Source of the DNA: Nocardia anocheti
GTDB lineage: Bacteria > Actinomycetota > Actinomycetes > Mycobacteriales > Mycobacteriaceae
Assembly: GCF_029675105.1 (NCBI RefSeq)
Contig: NZ_JAQQFV010000004.1
Coordinates: forward strand, 554,757-618,756
Direction of reading: 5' to 3'
Length of the DNA: 64,000 nucleotides
Each line of letters starts with the position of its first letter. Within the stretch, counting starts at the first letter, position 1. Under the pieces are notes generated by a model. The model saw only the letters and a program-made list of their open reading frames with translations. It was not told where the DNA came from and searched no databases. Of this stretch, positions 33,834 to 42,258 are shown piece by piece. Made by a program: the position numbers and the translations under genes.

Positions 33834-35258
33834 TCAGGCGGCGCCCGCGGCGGCGGGACGGTCGACGATCCGGGGGAAGGGGCTCGTCGACTCCAGCTGA
33901 TAGGCCAGGTCGAGCAGGGTCCGCTCGTCGCCGCGACGCGCGGCGAGCTGGACCGAACCCGGCAGACCCGCGGGCAGCAGGCCGTGCGGCACCGAGATGC
34001 CGGGCCCACCGCCGACATTGTTGAGCGGCGTGAAGCCGACGTAGTCGACCAGCTTGGTGAACAGTTCCTCGAAGGGCTGGCCCGGAGCCAGCTCACCGAT
34101 GCGCGGCGCGGGATGGGAGAGCACCGGGGTCAACAGCACGTCGACATCGGCGAAGTGCCGGTCGTAGGTGGCCGTGCCCGCGCGCAGCCGCCAGGTGGCC
34201 GCCGCGGTGGCGAACGGATTGCGCTTGACCAGGCCGATCAGACCCTTGGTGAACGGATCGAGCTTGCCCGCGTCGAAATAGCCGCGGTGCCCGATCCGGA
34301 ACGACAGCGTCATGGCCGCGGCCATCACCGCCCAGTACTGCTTGAAGTCCTCGACGAAGCCCGGGTCCACCGCCAAGCGCATCTCGACGATCTCGTGGCC
34401 GAGCCCGGTGAGTACCTCGGCCGCCGACGCCAAGATCGTCGCGTTGTCGGGATGTACCTGGCGACCCAGCACGTCGGCGGTGATCAGGCCGATACGCAGG
34501 CGGCGCGCGGTCGGACCCTCGACCAGCCCGACCGGCGGCAGCTTCGGATTCGGCCGGAACTGCTCGACCGCGGCCAGGTAGTGCGCGGTGTCGCGGACCG
34601 AGCGGGTGAGCACGCCCTCGGTGACCAGTTGCACCGGCAGGCTGCGCGCGCCGGGCTGGTCCAACAGCCGGTTGCGGGTGGTCTTCAGCCCGACCAGGCC
34701 GTTGGCCGCGGCCGGGATGCGGATCGAGCCGCCACCGTCGTTGGCGTGCGCGATCGGCACCGCGCCCGCGGCGACCAGCGCCGCCGACCCGCCCGAGGAC
34801 GCGCCCGCCGAGTACTCCGGATTCCACGGATTGCGGGTGGGCGCGCGGCCGATGAACTCGGTGCTGGCGGTGAGACCGAACTCCGGCAGCGTCGACTTGC
34901 CCAGCACGACGACGCCCGAGTGCAGGAACTGCGCGCCCGGTCCGTCGGTCGCGGTGGCCGGGTGCGGGGTGAACGCCGCCGACCCGTGGCAGCTGGGCAG
35001 CCCGGCGATATCGGTGTTGTCCTTGACGAAGGCCGGGACCCCGGCGAACACCCCCGCGGTCTCCGGTGACGACTGCGCCCGCTCGAAACAGGCCAGTTGC
35101 ACCGCGTCCAGGCTGGGGTCCACCCTTCGGGTCCGCTCGATCGCGGCCGCGATCACCTCGGCCCGGCTCACCTCCCCGGCGCGCAGTGCCGCGGCGACGC
35201 CGACCGCGTCCAGCGTGCCGAGGGCGTCATCAGTGAATCCATGGACGGCGGAGCTCAT
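33834..35258 (-). CDS. Amidase-signature-family enzyme
   Basis: A 474-residue amidase. The Ser-cisSer-Lys triad is visible: Lys79 in AFVKDNTDIAG, cis-Ser154 in SAGASSGGSAA, and nucleophile Ser178 in DGGGSIRIPAA. Length fits the family. Likely hydrolyses an amide or amino-acid amide in the cytoplasm. It is monocistronic and ends flush against the small gene at 33603-33833. GatA is unlikely because there is no gatC/gatB nearby. Confidence 0.93.
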   Translation of the reverse strand: MSSAVHGFTDDALGTLDAVGVAAALRAGEVSRAEVIAAAIERTRRVDPSLDAVQLACFERAQSSPETAGVFAGVPAFVKDNTDIAGLPSCHGSAAFTPHPATATDGPGAQFLHSGVVVLGKSTLPEFGLTASTEFIGRAPTRNPWNPEYSAGASSGGSAALVAAGAVPIAHANDGGGSIRIPAAANGLVGLKTTRNRLLDQPGARSLPVQLVTEGVLTRSVRDTAHYLAAVEQFRPNPKLPPVGLVEGPTARRLRIGLITADVLGRQVHPDNATILASAAEVLTGLGHEIVEMRLAVDPGFVEDFKQYWAVMAAAMTLSFRIGHRGYFDAGKLDPFTKGLIGLVKRNPFATAAATWRLRAGTATYDRHFADVDVLLTPVLSHPAPRIGELAPGQPFEELFTKLVDYVGFTPLNNVGGGPGISVPHGLLPAGLPGSVQLAARRGDERTLLDLAYQLESTSPFPRIVDRPAAAGAA

Positions 35259-35303
35259 AGCCGCAGCGTAATGCGCGACGGCCCCCGCCGCAGGACCGAT
35301 CGC

Positions 35304-36017
35304 TTACTTCGCTGGCGCGGTGAAGGGCTGGTTGATGGTGGTGAAGTACTGGATGGCCGCTCCGATCGCCACCGGGGCGGTGATCAGGATCTGGCCCGCG
35401 ACCGCGCCGAGCGAGCCCATGGCCAGCACGCCGCCGATGCAGCCCACGGCGGCCGCCGGGATGAACGGTCCGAACAGGCCGATGATGGTCGCCGAGGCGA
35501 CGGTGGCACCGGCGATACCGCCCAGGACGCAGCCGACCGCGGCCCCGCCGATTCCGCCGACCAGGGTGGCCACGGCCGCGCCGAGGCTGATCGTGCTGGT
35601 CATCCGCGACCAGGCGGCCTGCTCCCGGTCGTACTCCGACTTCCACGGCGCCTTGTCCTCGAACGGCAGCGCGACCGGCTGGTAGACCGCCTTGGCCATG
35701 TCCAGCTCGGGGGTCAGGGTGGCCTTGCCGCCGCTGATCTCGGCGGCGATCGGGAACCGGAAGTCGTCGATGGTGAAGGTCAGCGGGGTCGCGGCCACCA
35801 CGGTGCCCGCCCGGTCGCGGACCTGGAGGGCGCCGTCGGCGACGACCAGGTCGCCGTGCTCGATCTCGATGATCGAGGCCGTGTCGGTGGCGTGCGCGGT
35901 GAACGAGACCGGCTGCTCGGGCGCCTGCGCCTGACCGGTCGCGGCGGTAACACTCAGCGCCGCCAGCGAAAGTGCGACGGGCACAACGATTTTCCTCAAC
36001 AACATGGGTTTCCTCAT
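35304..36017 (-). CDS. Secreted Nocardia-type protein with Gly/Ala-rich hydrophobic C-terminus
   Basis: A 237-residue protein. A signal peptide covers residues 1-31 (ending ATGQAQA); then a beta-rich domain with GDLVVADGALQVRDRAGTVV and PLTFTIDDFRFPIAAEIS, which I associate loosely with the DUF8020-type proteins of Nocardia. From about residue 145 it turns into glycine-zipper-like hydrophobic stretches (GGIGGAAVGCVLGGIAGATV and similar). ATG 36017 was chosen for the signal peptide. It is divergent from the metallophore-like operon and shares its AT-rich palindrome. Function unknown; it could be a surface or membrane-inserting protein induced by metal shortage. Confidence 0.75.
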   Translation of the reverse strand: MRKPMLLRKIVVPVALSLAALSVTAATGQAQAPEQPVSFTAHATDTASIIEIEHGDLVVADGALQVRDRAGTVVAATPLTFTIDDFRFPIAAEISGGKATLTPELDMAKAVYQPVALPFEDKAPWKSEYDREQAAWSRMTSTISLGAAVATLVGGIGGAAVGCVLGGIAGATVASATIIGLFGPFIPAAAVGCIGGVLAMGSLGAVAGQILITAPVAIGAAIQYFTTINQPFTAPAK

Positions 36018-36054
36018 CAGATTTCCGCCGAACGGGTGCTCGGCTATCGACATG

Positions 36055-36077
36055 TTAACGATAATGGTTATCATTTA
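36055..36077. promoter_or_regulatory. AT-rich Fur/Zur-type palindrome between divergent genes
   Basis: The stretch around GATAATGGTTATC (36060-36072) has 5-base arms GATAA/TTATC and weaker symmetry out to 36055 and 36077. It stands out from very GC-rich surroundings. Its form is like Fur-superfamily boxes, with AATGATAACCATTATC on the minus strand resembling actinobacterial Zur sites. It lies 28 bases before the ATP-grasp gene and 38 bases before the secreted protein gene, so it could control both. Assignment to Zur rather than another metal regulator is inferred. Confidence 0.65.
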
Positions 36078-36104
36078 CACCTCGATGAGGGCATGGAGGA
36101 ACAC

Positions 36105-37364
36105 GTGGGACATCTACTGATGGTGGAGAGCTGGGTCGGCTCGATGAGCAGCCTGCTCCCGGCGGGCATCGCCGACAGCGGACATCGATTCAGCTTTCTG
36201 ACCAGGGATCTCGGGCACTACCTGCGCACCGCGACCACCCATCCGCACCCCCTGCTCGGGGCGGAGAACGTCTTCACGGCCGAGACCAACGACGAGGCGA
36301 CGCTGCTGCCGTTCGTGCGAGACCTGCACGGCGTCTTCGGTTTCGACGGGGTGCTCACCTCCTGCGACTACTACCTGCCGACGGTCGCCGCCATCGCCGC
36401 GGAACTGGGGCTGCCCGGTCCCGGCCGCGCGGCGGTCGCCGATGCCTGCGCCAAGGACCGGACCAGGCGGATCACCCGAGCCGCGGGCGTGGCCGGGCCG
36501 GAATTCGCCGTCGCGCAGGGCTGGGACGAGATCGCCGTCGCGGCGAAGGAGATCGGGTATCCGCTGGTGGTCAAGCCGGTCGACCTGTGCGGTGGCATGT
36601 TCGTCGGCCTGGTCGCCGACGACGACGAGTTGCGCGCCGCCGTCGACCGGATCGCCGCCTTCGCCGTGAACGCGCGCGGCCAGCGGCGCGCCCCGCAGAT
36701 CCTGCTCGAAGAGTGCGTGGACGGACCGGAATTCAGCGTGGAGACGGTGACCGCCGGTGGCCGGACCACCGTGATCGGCGTGACCGACAAGCAGCTCACC
36801 GGCGCTCCGGCCTTCATCGAGTGCGGGCACATGTTCCCGGCCGCGCTCGCCCCGGCCGACGCCACCGCGATCGCCGAACTGGCGGTCTCGGCGGTCGAGG
36901 CGCTGGGACTCGACGCGACGGTGGCGCACACCGAGATCCGGCTCGGCGCCCGGGGTCCGCGACTGATCGAGGTGAACCCCCGTCCCGGCGGCAACCGGAT
37001 CACCGAACTCGTGCGCCGGGTCACCGGGATCGATCTCACCGCCGTCCAAGCCCAGGTCGTCACAGGCGCGATCCCCGATCTCACCCCGCGCGACACCGGC
37101 GTCGCCAGCGCGGCCGTGGCCTTCGCCGTGCCCGACCGCACCGGCACCCTGACCCGAATCGACGGCACGGACGGCTGGGCCGACGACCCGCGCGTCGTCG
37201 AGCACCGGCTGGCCGACCTCGGCACCGCCGTGCGCCCCGCGACCGACAACAACAGCTATCTCGGCCACGTGCTGGTCACCGACGAGAAGCCCGGCACCGC
37301 AGGCGATCTCGCCCGCACGCTGCTCGCGGGTGTCCGGTTCGAGCTCGACGGCGGTGCCGCGTGA
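36105..37364 (+). CDS. ATP-grasp carboxylate-amine ligase
   Basis: A 419-residue ATP-grasp enzyme. The N-terminus MGHLLMVESWVGS is typical of the amino-acid ligase subgroup. The ATP-binding domain has KEIGYPLVVKPVDLCGGMFVG (about residues 145-165) and ILLEECVDGPEFSVETV; the metal-binding end is HTEIRLGARGPRLIEVNPRPGGNRI. GTG 36105 is chosen because GGAGGA lies just before it and the product aligns with the family start. Such enzymes form an amide bond between a carboxylate and an amine via an acyl phosphate. It is the first gene of a nine-gene operon; likely it joins an amino acid to another carboxylic or amino acid. Confidence 0.9.
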   Translation: MGHLLMVESWVGSMSSLLPAGIADSGHRFSFLTRDLGHYLRTATTHPHPLLGAENVFTAETNDEATLLPFVRDLHGVFGFDGVLTSCDYYLPTVAAIAAELGLPGPGRAAVADACAKDRTRRITRAAGVAGPEFAVAQGWDEIAVAAKEIGYPLVVKPVDLCGGMFVGLVADDDELRAAVDRIAAFAVNARGQRRAPQILLEECVDGPEFSVETVTAGGRTTVIGVTDKQLTGAPAFIECGHMFPAALAPADATAIAELAVSAVEALGLDATVAHTEIRLGARGPRLIEVNPRPGGNRITELVRRVTGIDLTAVQAQVVTGAIPDLTPRDTGVASAAVAFAVPDRTGTLTRIDGTDGWADDPRVVEHRLADLGTAVRPATDNNSYLGHVLVTDEKPGTAGDLARTLLAGVRFELDGGAA

Positions 37365-38188
37365 TCGTGTCCACCCTGCGTCCGTCCTCGCTGGCCGAGC
37401 TGCTGGGCGCCGCTCGCGACGGCCTGCTCGGGCCCGACCCGGCCACCCTGCGCGCCTCGACCGCGTTCCGCACCAGCTACGGCACCCGCCACCCCGGCCG
37501 CACCGGCGGCTACCGCAACGAGGTGCTCAGCGTCCGCGTCGGTGCCGCGGTGGGTTCGTGCGGGGTCGAACCCGGTTCCGCCACCGACGAACTCGTCGAC
37601 GACTGTGTGGCGGCCACCGTCGCCGAGCTGCTCGACCACCCGTCACCACCCGTCCGCGTCGCCGCCCTGGACGTATATCTGATGCACAGCTGTCCCCACC
37701 CGCGCGCGGCCGGAACCGAGGGCACGCCCGTGGTGATCGACGGGCCGACCTCGCTGACCAAATCCCGCCGCCGGGCCGCGGTGGTGGTCGATCTGTTGCC
37801 CGCCGGGGTGCGTCGGGTCCTGGTGGTCGGGGTGGTCGGGTCGCTGCTCGCCGAGCTGCGGGCCCGGTCGATCGGGTACCTGCCGTGTGATCTGGCGGGT
37901 GGGGTCACCGAGTGGGGTGAGCCGGTGTTCGAGTCGGTCGCGGCGGCGCCCGGCGACTACGACGGGTTGCTGGTCACCGGAATGTCGCTGGGGAACGGCA
38001 GTTTCGACGACCTTCGGAGGGTGGCGCTCGAACGCGAGCTGTCGCTGGTGCTGTTCGCGCAGACCGGGAGCGCGGTGCTGCCGTGGTTCCTGGGCAGCGG
38101 GGTGCACGCGGTCTCGGCGGAGCCGTACCCGTTCTTCTCCCTCGACGGCGGGCCCAGCACCATCGTCACCTATCGGGAGCCGCGATGA
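37361..38188 (+). CDS. DUF4213/DUF364-like protein with Rossmann-type domain
   Basis: A 275-residue protein. The N-terminal part (RNEVLSVRVGAAVGSCGVEP) resembles the DUF4213 enolase-like domain. The C-terminal part (VVDLLPAGVRRVLVVGVVGS and DYDGLLVTGMSLGNGSFDDL) resembles DUF364, which is annotated as a putative heavy-metal chelation domain. The function of this family is not established. GTG overlaps the ATP-grasp stop as GTGA. Its presence next to a ligase and a metal-type importer suggests a role in ligand synthesis or metal insertion, but that is inference. Confidence 0.78.
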   Translation: MIVSTLRPSSLAELLGAARDGLLGPDPATLRASTAFRTSYGTRHPGRTGGYRNEVLSVRVGAAVGSCGVEPGSATDELVDDCVAATVAELLDHPSPPVRVAALDVYLMHSCPHPRAAGTEGTPVVIDGPTSLTKSRRRAAVVVDLLPAGVRRVLVVGVVGSLLAELRARSIGYLPCDLAGGVTEWGEPVFESVAAAPGDYDGLLVTGMSLGNGSFDDLRRVALERELSLVLFAQTGSAVLPWFLGSGVHAVSAEPYPFFSLDGGPSTIVTYREPR

Positions 38189-39219
38189 TCGCGCCCCAGC
38201 CCGCCCTGCTCGACCTGATCGGGCGCACGCCGGTCGTCCGGATTCCGGCCGGAACAGGCTGGTATACCGCGAAATTGGAGTCCGCGAGTATCGCCGGGAT
38301 GAAGGCGCGGGCCGCCGTGTCGATGTTGCGGGCCGCCGCGAGCAGGGGTGAGCTGGCACCGGGTGCGCCGATCATCGAATCCACCAGTGGCACTTTGGGG
38401 ATGGGGCTCGTGCTGGCGGGCAAGGCGCTGGGCCATCCGGTGGTGCTGGTCGTCGACGACGAACTGGAACCCGATCTGCGCGCGCTGTTCTCGGCCTACG
38501 GCGTGCGATTGGAGGTGGTCACCGAACCGCATCCGATCGGCGGTTGGCAGCAGGCCAGGCTGGACCGGCTGGCCGAGTTGCGGGCCGAGCTGCCCGGCGC
38601 GTACTGGCCCGACCAGTACGACAACCCTGACAACGCCAGCGGCTATCGCGCGATGGGCGAGGAGATCCTGGACCAGGTCGAGCGGGTCGACGTGCTGGTC
38701 GCCTCGATCGGGTCGGGCGGACACTGCGCCGGGCTCACCCAGGTGCTGCGCGGCCGCTGGCCCGAGCTGCGGGTGATCGGGGTGGACGCGGTCGGCTCGC
38801 GGATCTTCGGTCAGCCCGACCGGCGCAGACTCATGCGCGGGCTCGGCAGCAGCATCCTGCCGCGCAATGTGGCCTATCCCGATTTCGACGAGGTGCACTG
38901 GGTGGGCGCGGCCGAAGCCGTCGCCTCGTGCCGGGCGCTGGCCGCCGCGACGGGTCTCGCGGGTGGTTGGAGCACCGGTGCCGCCGCGCTGGTGGCGGGC
39001 TGGGCAGCCGCGCGCGAACCGGACAGCCGGGTGCTCACGGTGTTCCCCGACGGACCGCACCGCTACCTGCGCACCATCTACGACGACACCTGGTGTCGGG
39101 CGCACGGCCTGTTCGCCACGCCAGCCACCGCGCCGACGACCGTCGCCGACCCCGACCAGGAGGTGCGCAGCTGGGGCCGCTGCGCGCTGGTCCGCGATCC
39201 CGCCGAGGTGCCCGCGTGA
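38185..39219 (+). CDS. PLP-dependent cysteine-synthase-family enzyme
   Basis: A 344-residue fold-type II PLP enzyme. Schiff-base lysine is Lys40 in ESASIAGMKARAA; the substrate loop is STSGTLG (residues 67-72 region), and the phosphate-binding loop is GSGGHCAG (about 176-183). YWPDQYDNPDN is the expected second-domain motif. The usual Asn of the TSGNTG loop is replaced by Thr, and SVKDR by GMKAR, so it is not a plain cysteine synthase. The nearest functional model I can offer is SbnA-type beta-replacement on a phosphorylated hydroxy-amino acid. ATGA overlap with the previous gene. Confidence 0.87.
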   Translation: MIAPQPALLDLIGRTPVVRIPAGTGWYTAKLESASIAGMKARAAVSMLRAAASRGELAPGAPIIESTSGTLGMGLVLAGKALGHPVVLVVDDELEPDLRALFSAYGVRLEVVTEPHPIGGWQQARLDRLAELRAELPGAYWPDQYDNPDNASGYRAMGEEILDQVERVDVLVASIGSGGHCAGLTQVLRGRWPELRVIGVDAVGSRIFGQPDRRRLMRGLGSSILPRNVAYPDFDEVHWVGAAEAVASCRALAAATGLAGGWSTGAAALVAGWAAAREPDSRVLTVFPDGPHRYLRTIYDDTWCRAHGLFATPATAPTTVADPDQEVRSWGRCALVRDPAEVPA

Positions 39220-40505
39220 GGGAATTCGCCGCGCTGCCCTGGGCGGTGCGACTGCTGTTGATGAACCATCTCGTCGGCCATATCGGCTTCTACCTGCTGG
39301 TCCCGTTCCTGGCCGACTATCTGCTCGACGATCTGGCCCTGTCGGCGGCCGTGGTCGGCGTCGTGCTCGGCGTCCGCAATCTCAGCCAGCAGGGGCTGTT
39401 CCTGGTCGGCGGTTCGGCGGCCGACCGGCTGGGCGCGCGCGGGGTGATCACCGCCGGGCTGGCGATCCGGGCGATCGGATTCGCGCTGTTCGCCGTCGGC
39501 GGTTCGCTGCCGGTGGTGCTGGCGGCCGCGGTGCTGACCGGGTTCGCCGGGGCGCTGTTCAATCCGGCGGTCCGCGCGCTCATCGCCCGCGACAGTGGCA
39601 CCCGCTCGGCGCAGGCGTTCGCGCTGTTCGCCGTGTTCGGCAATGCCGGTGCCGCGATCGGGCCGGTGGTCGGAACCCTGCTGATCGCGGCCGGTTTCCG
39701 GATGAGCGCGGTGGTGGCCGCGGCGATCTTCGCGGTACTCGCGGTGCTGCAGTGGGCGCTGCTGCCGGTGCGTCCGGTGCCCACGCCCACGGCCGGGCTC
39801 GGCACGGATTTCGCGACGGTGTTCACCGACCGCCGGTTCTGGGCGTTCGCGCTGGCCCTCATGCCCATGTTCGCGTTGCAGAGCCAGATCTATTTCCTGT
39901 TCACCCTCCAGGCCCAGGACAGTGCCGCACCCGGACACGGGCCCGCGGCGGTGGCCACGCTGTTCGTGGTGGAGACCATCGCCGTGGTGGTCCTGCAGGT
40001 GCGCGTCACCGGGGTGCTGGCGCGCTCGCCGCGGCGCGGTCCGGCGATGGCGCTGGGGATGGCCGTCATCGGCGGGGCCTTCCTGATCCCGCCCGCCTGC
40101 GCCGGGCTGGCCGACACCGCGGGAAACGGTCTCGCCGACACCATGATTCGCGTCGCGCCGGTGGTGCTGGCCGCGGTCGTGCTCGCCCTCGGGGTGACGG
40201 CGGCCCAGCCCTTCGTCAACGAGGCCATCGGCCGTTTCGCCTCCGACCGGCTCACCGGAACCTATTTCGGCGCGTTCTACCTGGCCTCGGGCCTGTGCAC
40301 GGTCGCGGGCACCGCCCTCACCGGCGCGGTTCTCGACCGCACCGGCGGCGCGCTGAGCTGGCCGCCCGCCCTGCTGTGCGCGGGCGCCGGGATGACCTCG
40401 GCGGCAGCGGTTCTCGCCCTGCATCGGCGAAATCTGTTGCCCGACGACCGATCCGCGGAAACTCCGCACGCCACGGCACCTTCCGAAAGGTCAGCACCAC
40501 GATGA
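39216..40505 (+). CDS. MFS transporter, likely exporter
   Basis: A 429-residue protein with about 12 transmembrane segments. The loop 2-3 motif is GGSAADRLGARGVITAG. The hydrophobic segments and length are normal for an MFS drug/siderophore exporter. Starts with GTG overlapping the previous stop (GTGA). Placed between biosynthetic genes and an ABC importer, it is the obvious candidate to export the product. Confidence 0.92.
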   Translation: MREFAALPWAVRLLLMNHLVGHIGFYLLVPFLADYLLDDLALSAAVVGVVLGVRNLSQQGLFLVGGSAADRLGARGVITAGLAIRAIGFALFAVGGSLPVVLAAAVLTGFAGALFNPAVRALIARDSGTRSAQAFALFAVFGNAGAAIGPVVGTLLIAAGFRMSAVVAAAIFAVLAVLQWALLPVRPVPTPTAGLGTDFATVFTDRRFWAFALALMPMFALQSQIYFLFTLQAQDSAAPGHGPAAVATLFVVETIAVVVLQVRVTGVLARSPRRGPAMALGMAVIGGAFLIPPACAGLADTAGNGLADTMIRVAPVVLAAVVLALGVTAAQPFVNEAIGRFASDRLTGTYFGAFYLASGLCTVAGTALTGAVLDRTGGALSWPPALLCAGAGMTSAAAVLALHRRNLLPDDRSAETPHATAPSERSAPR

Positions 40506-41449
40506 CGGCTCAGTACACTCCCCCACCAAGAGTCGGCACCGGGCGCGCGGTCGGTAGCTGTGGCGAACTGCTGCAAGGCGTCACCGAGCACGATCGGCAT
40601 TTCCTCGTCACGCTGCCCATCCGCCGGGGGTCGGTCGCCGTGTTCGAGCCGGGCGACGACCCGGTCAGCGTTTCCCCGCCGCACAAGTCGAAGGCGCGGC
40701 GGCTCGCCCGCGCCATGGTCGCCAGGTCCCGTGTGCTGCGCGGCGGACGACTCACCCTGCGCGGCGACCTGCCCGAGGGCAAGGGCTTGGCCAGTTCCAC
40801 CGCCGATCTGGTCGCCACCGCGCGCGCCGTCGCCGACGCCGAACGCCGGGTGCTGCCGATCACCGAACTCGAGGCCGACCTGCGCGTCATCGAGCCCTCC
40901 GACGGGGTGATGTATCCGGGCACGGTCGCCTACTGCCACCGGGAGGTCCGGCTGCTCGCCCGACTGGGCACCCTGCCCGCGCTCACCATCGTCACCAGCG
41001 ACGAGGGCGGGCTGATCGACACCGTCGAATTCAACCGTGTCGAACCGTGTTTCACCGCTACGACCAAGCGCGAGTACAGCGGACTGCTCACCGAACTCGG
41101 CACCGCCGTCGCACACGGTGACCTCGCCACAATCGGCGCGGTGGCCACCCGCAGCGCGGTACTCAGCACGACCTTGCGCGAGCGCCCGCACCTGGCATCC
41201 ACCATCGCGGCGACGCGGGCGCTGGGCGGGCTCGGCGTGGTGGTCGCCCACAGCGGGACCACCACCGGCATCCTGCTCGCCGACGACGACCCCGACTACC
41301 CCGCGAAACTCGCCTCCGCCCAGGCGATCTGCGCCGAATTCGCCTGCGCGACCAGCGTCCATCACTCGTGGCGACCGCTGCCACGCCCCACCGCGCGACC
41401 CCATCCCGTCGACCACCCCGCCGCCCTCCCCGGGAGTACTCCGTCATGA
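40502..41449 (+). CDS. GHMP-family kinase, PduX (L-threonine kinase)-like
   Basis: A 315-residue GHMP kinase. The N-terminal motif VGSCGELLQGV (residues 17-27) is characteristic of PduX-type L-threonine kinases, and the phosphate-binding motif is PEGKGLASSTADLVATA (91-107). EPSDGVMYPG is a further family feature. PduX makes O-phospho-L-threonine for cobalamin. No cobalamin gene is near; instead a PLP enzyme of the type that can displace phosphate is three genes upstream in the operon. I infer phosphorylation of Thr or Ser as the first step of a diamino-acid pathway. ATGA overlap on both sides. Confidence 0.87.
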   Translation: MTAQYTPPPRVGTGRAVGSCGELLQGVTEHDRHFLVTLPIRRGSVAVFEPGDDPVSVSPPHKSKARRLARAMVARSRVLRGGRLTLRGDLPEGKGLASSTADLVATARAVADAERRVLPITELEADLRVIEPSDGVMYPGTVAYCHREVRLLARLGTLPALTIVTSDEGGLIDTVEFNRVEPCFTATTKREYSGLLTELGTAVAHGDLATIGAVATRSAVLSTTLRERPHLASTIAATRALGGLGVVVAHSGTTTGILLADDDPDYPAKLASAQAICAEFACATSVHHSWRPLPRPTARPHPVDHPAALPGSTPS

Positions 41450-42258
41450 TCACCGTCGACCAGCTCCGCTTCTCCTACGACGGACGAATCACCCTCGACG
41501 ACATCACCTTCCACACCGAGCGCGGCGAGACCGTCGGGCTGATCGGCCCCAACGGGTCGGGCAAGTCGACGCTGCTGCGGCTGATGTATCGCGCGCTGCG
41601 GCCAGCGGGCGGAACGGTGGTGATCGACGAGACGCCGGTGGCGGACCTGCGCGGACGCGACCTGGCCGCGCGGCTGGCCGTGGTCGCCCAGGAATCCCCA
41701 CCCGACACCCCGGTGACCGTCGCCGAGACCGTGCTGCTGGGCCGCTCCCCGTGGGTCGGCGCGTTCCAGGGGTATTCGCGCGCGGACCGGATCGCGGCGG
41801 CGGCCGCCCTGGAACGCGTGGGCGCGCGCGGTCTCGCCGACCGCGCCTACGCCACCCTCTCCGGCGGCGAACGCCAGCGCGTCCTCATCGCCAGGGCCCT
41901 GGCCCAGCAGGCCGACCACCTGCTGCTCGACGAACCCACCAACCACCTCGACATCCGCTACCAGCACGAATTGCTCGGCCTGGTCCGCGAACTCGCCACC
42001 ACCACGACCATCGTCGTGCTGCACGAGCTCAATCTCGCCGCGCGCTACTGCGATCGGCTGGTGCTGCTCGACGGGGGTCGCATCGTCGCGGCGGGGCCGG
42101 TCGAGGAAGTCCTCACGCCGCGCGTCCTCGAACCCGTCTACGGCATCACCGTGCGCCGGACCAGCGCGTTCGGCGCCGTGCAACTGCTGTTCGGCCCGGC
42201 CGCCGAGGTGGCGGCGGAACCGACCGATCCCGCCGACCGAAAGGCCACCGCCCGATGA
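41446..42258 (+). CDS. ABC transporter ATP-binding protein, FecE/BtuD type
   Basis: A 270-residue ABC ATPase with Walker A GPNGSGKS (residues 34-41), signature LSGGERQR, Walker B HLLLDEPTNHLD and switch His in VLHELNLAARYCD. The type is that of iron-siderophore and cobalamin importers. ATGA overlap with the kinase and the permease genes. Confidence 0.95.
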   Translation: MITVDQLRFSYDGRITLDDITFHTERGETVGLIGPNGSGKSTLLRLMYRALRPAGGTVVIDETPVADLRGRDLAARLAVVAQESPPDTPVTVAETVLLGRSPWVGAFQGYSRADRIAAAAALERVGARGLADRAYATLSGGERQRVLIARALAQQADHLLLDEPTNHLDIRYQHELLGLVRELATTTTIVVLHELNLAARYCDRLVLLDGGRIVAAGPVEEVLTPRVLEPVYGITVRRTSAFGAVQLLFGPAAEVAAEPTDPADRKATAR

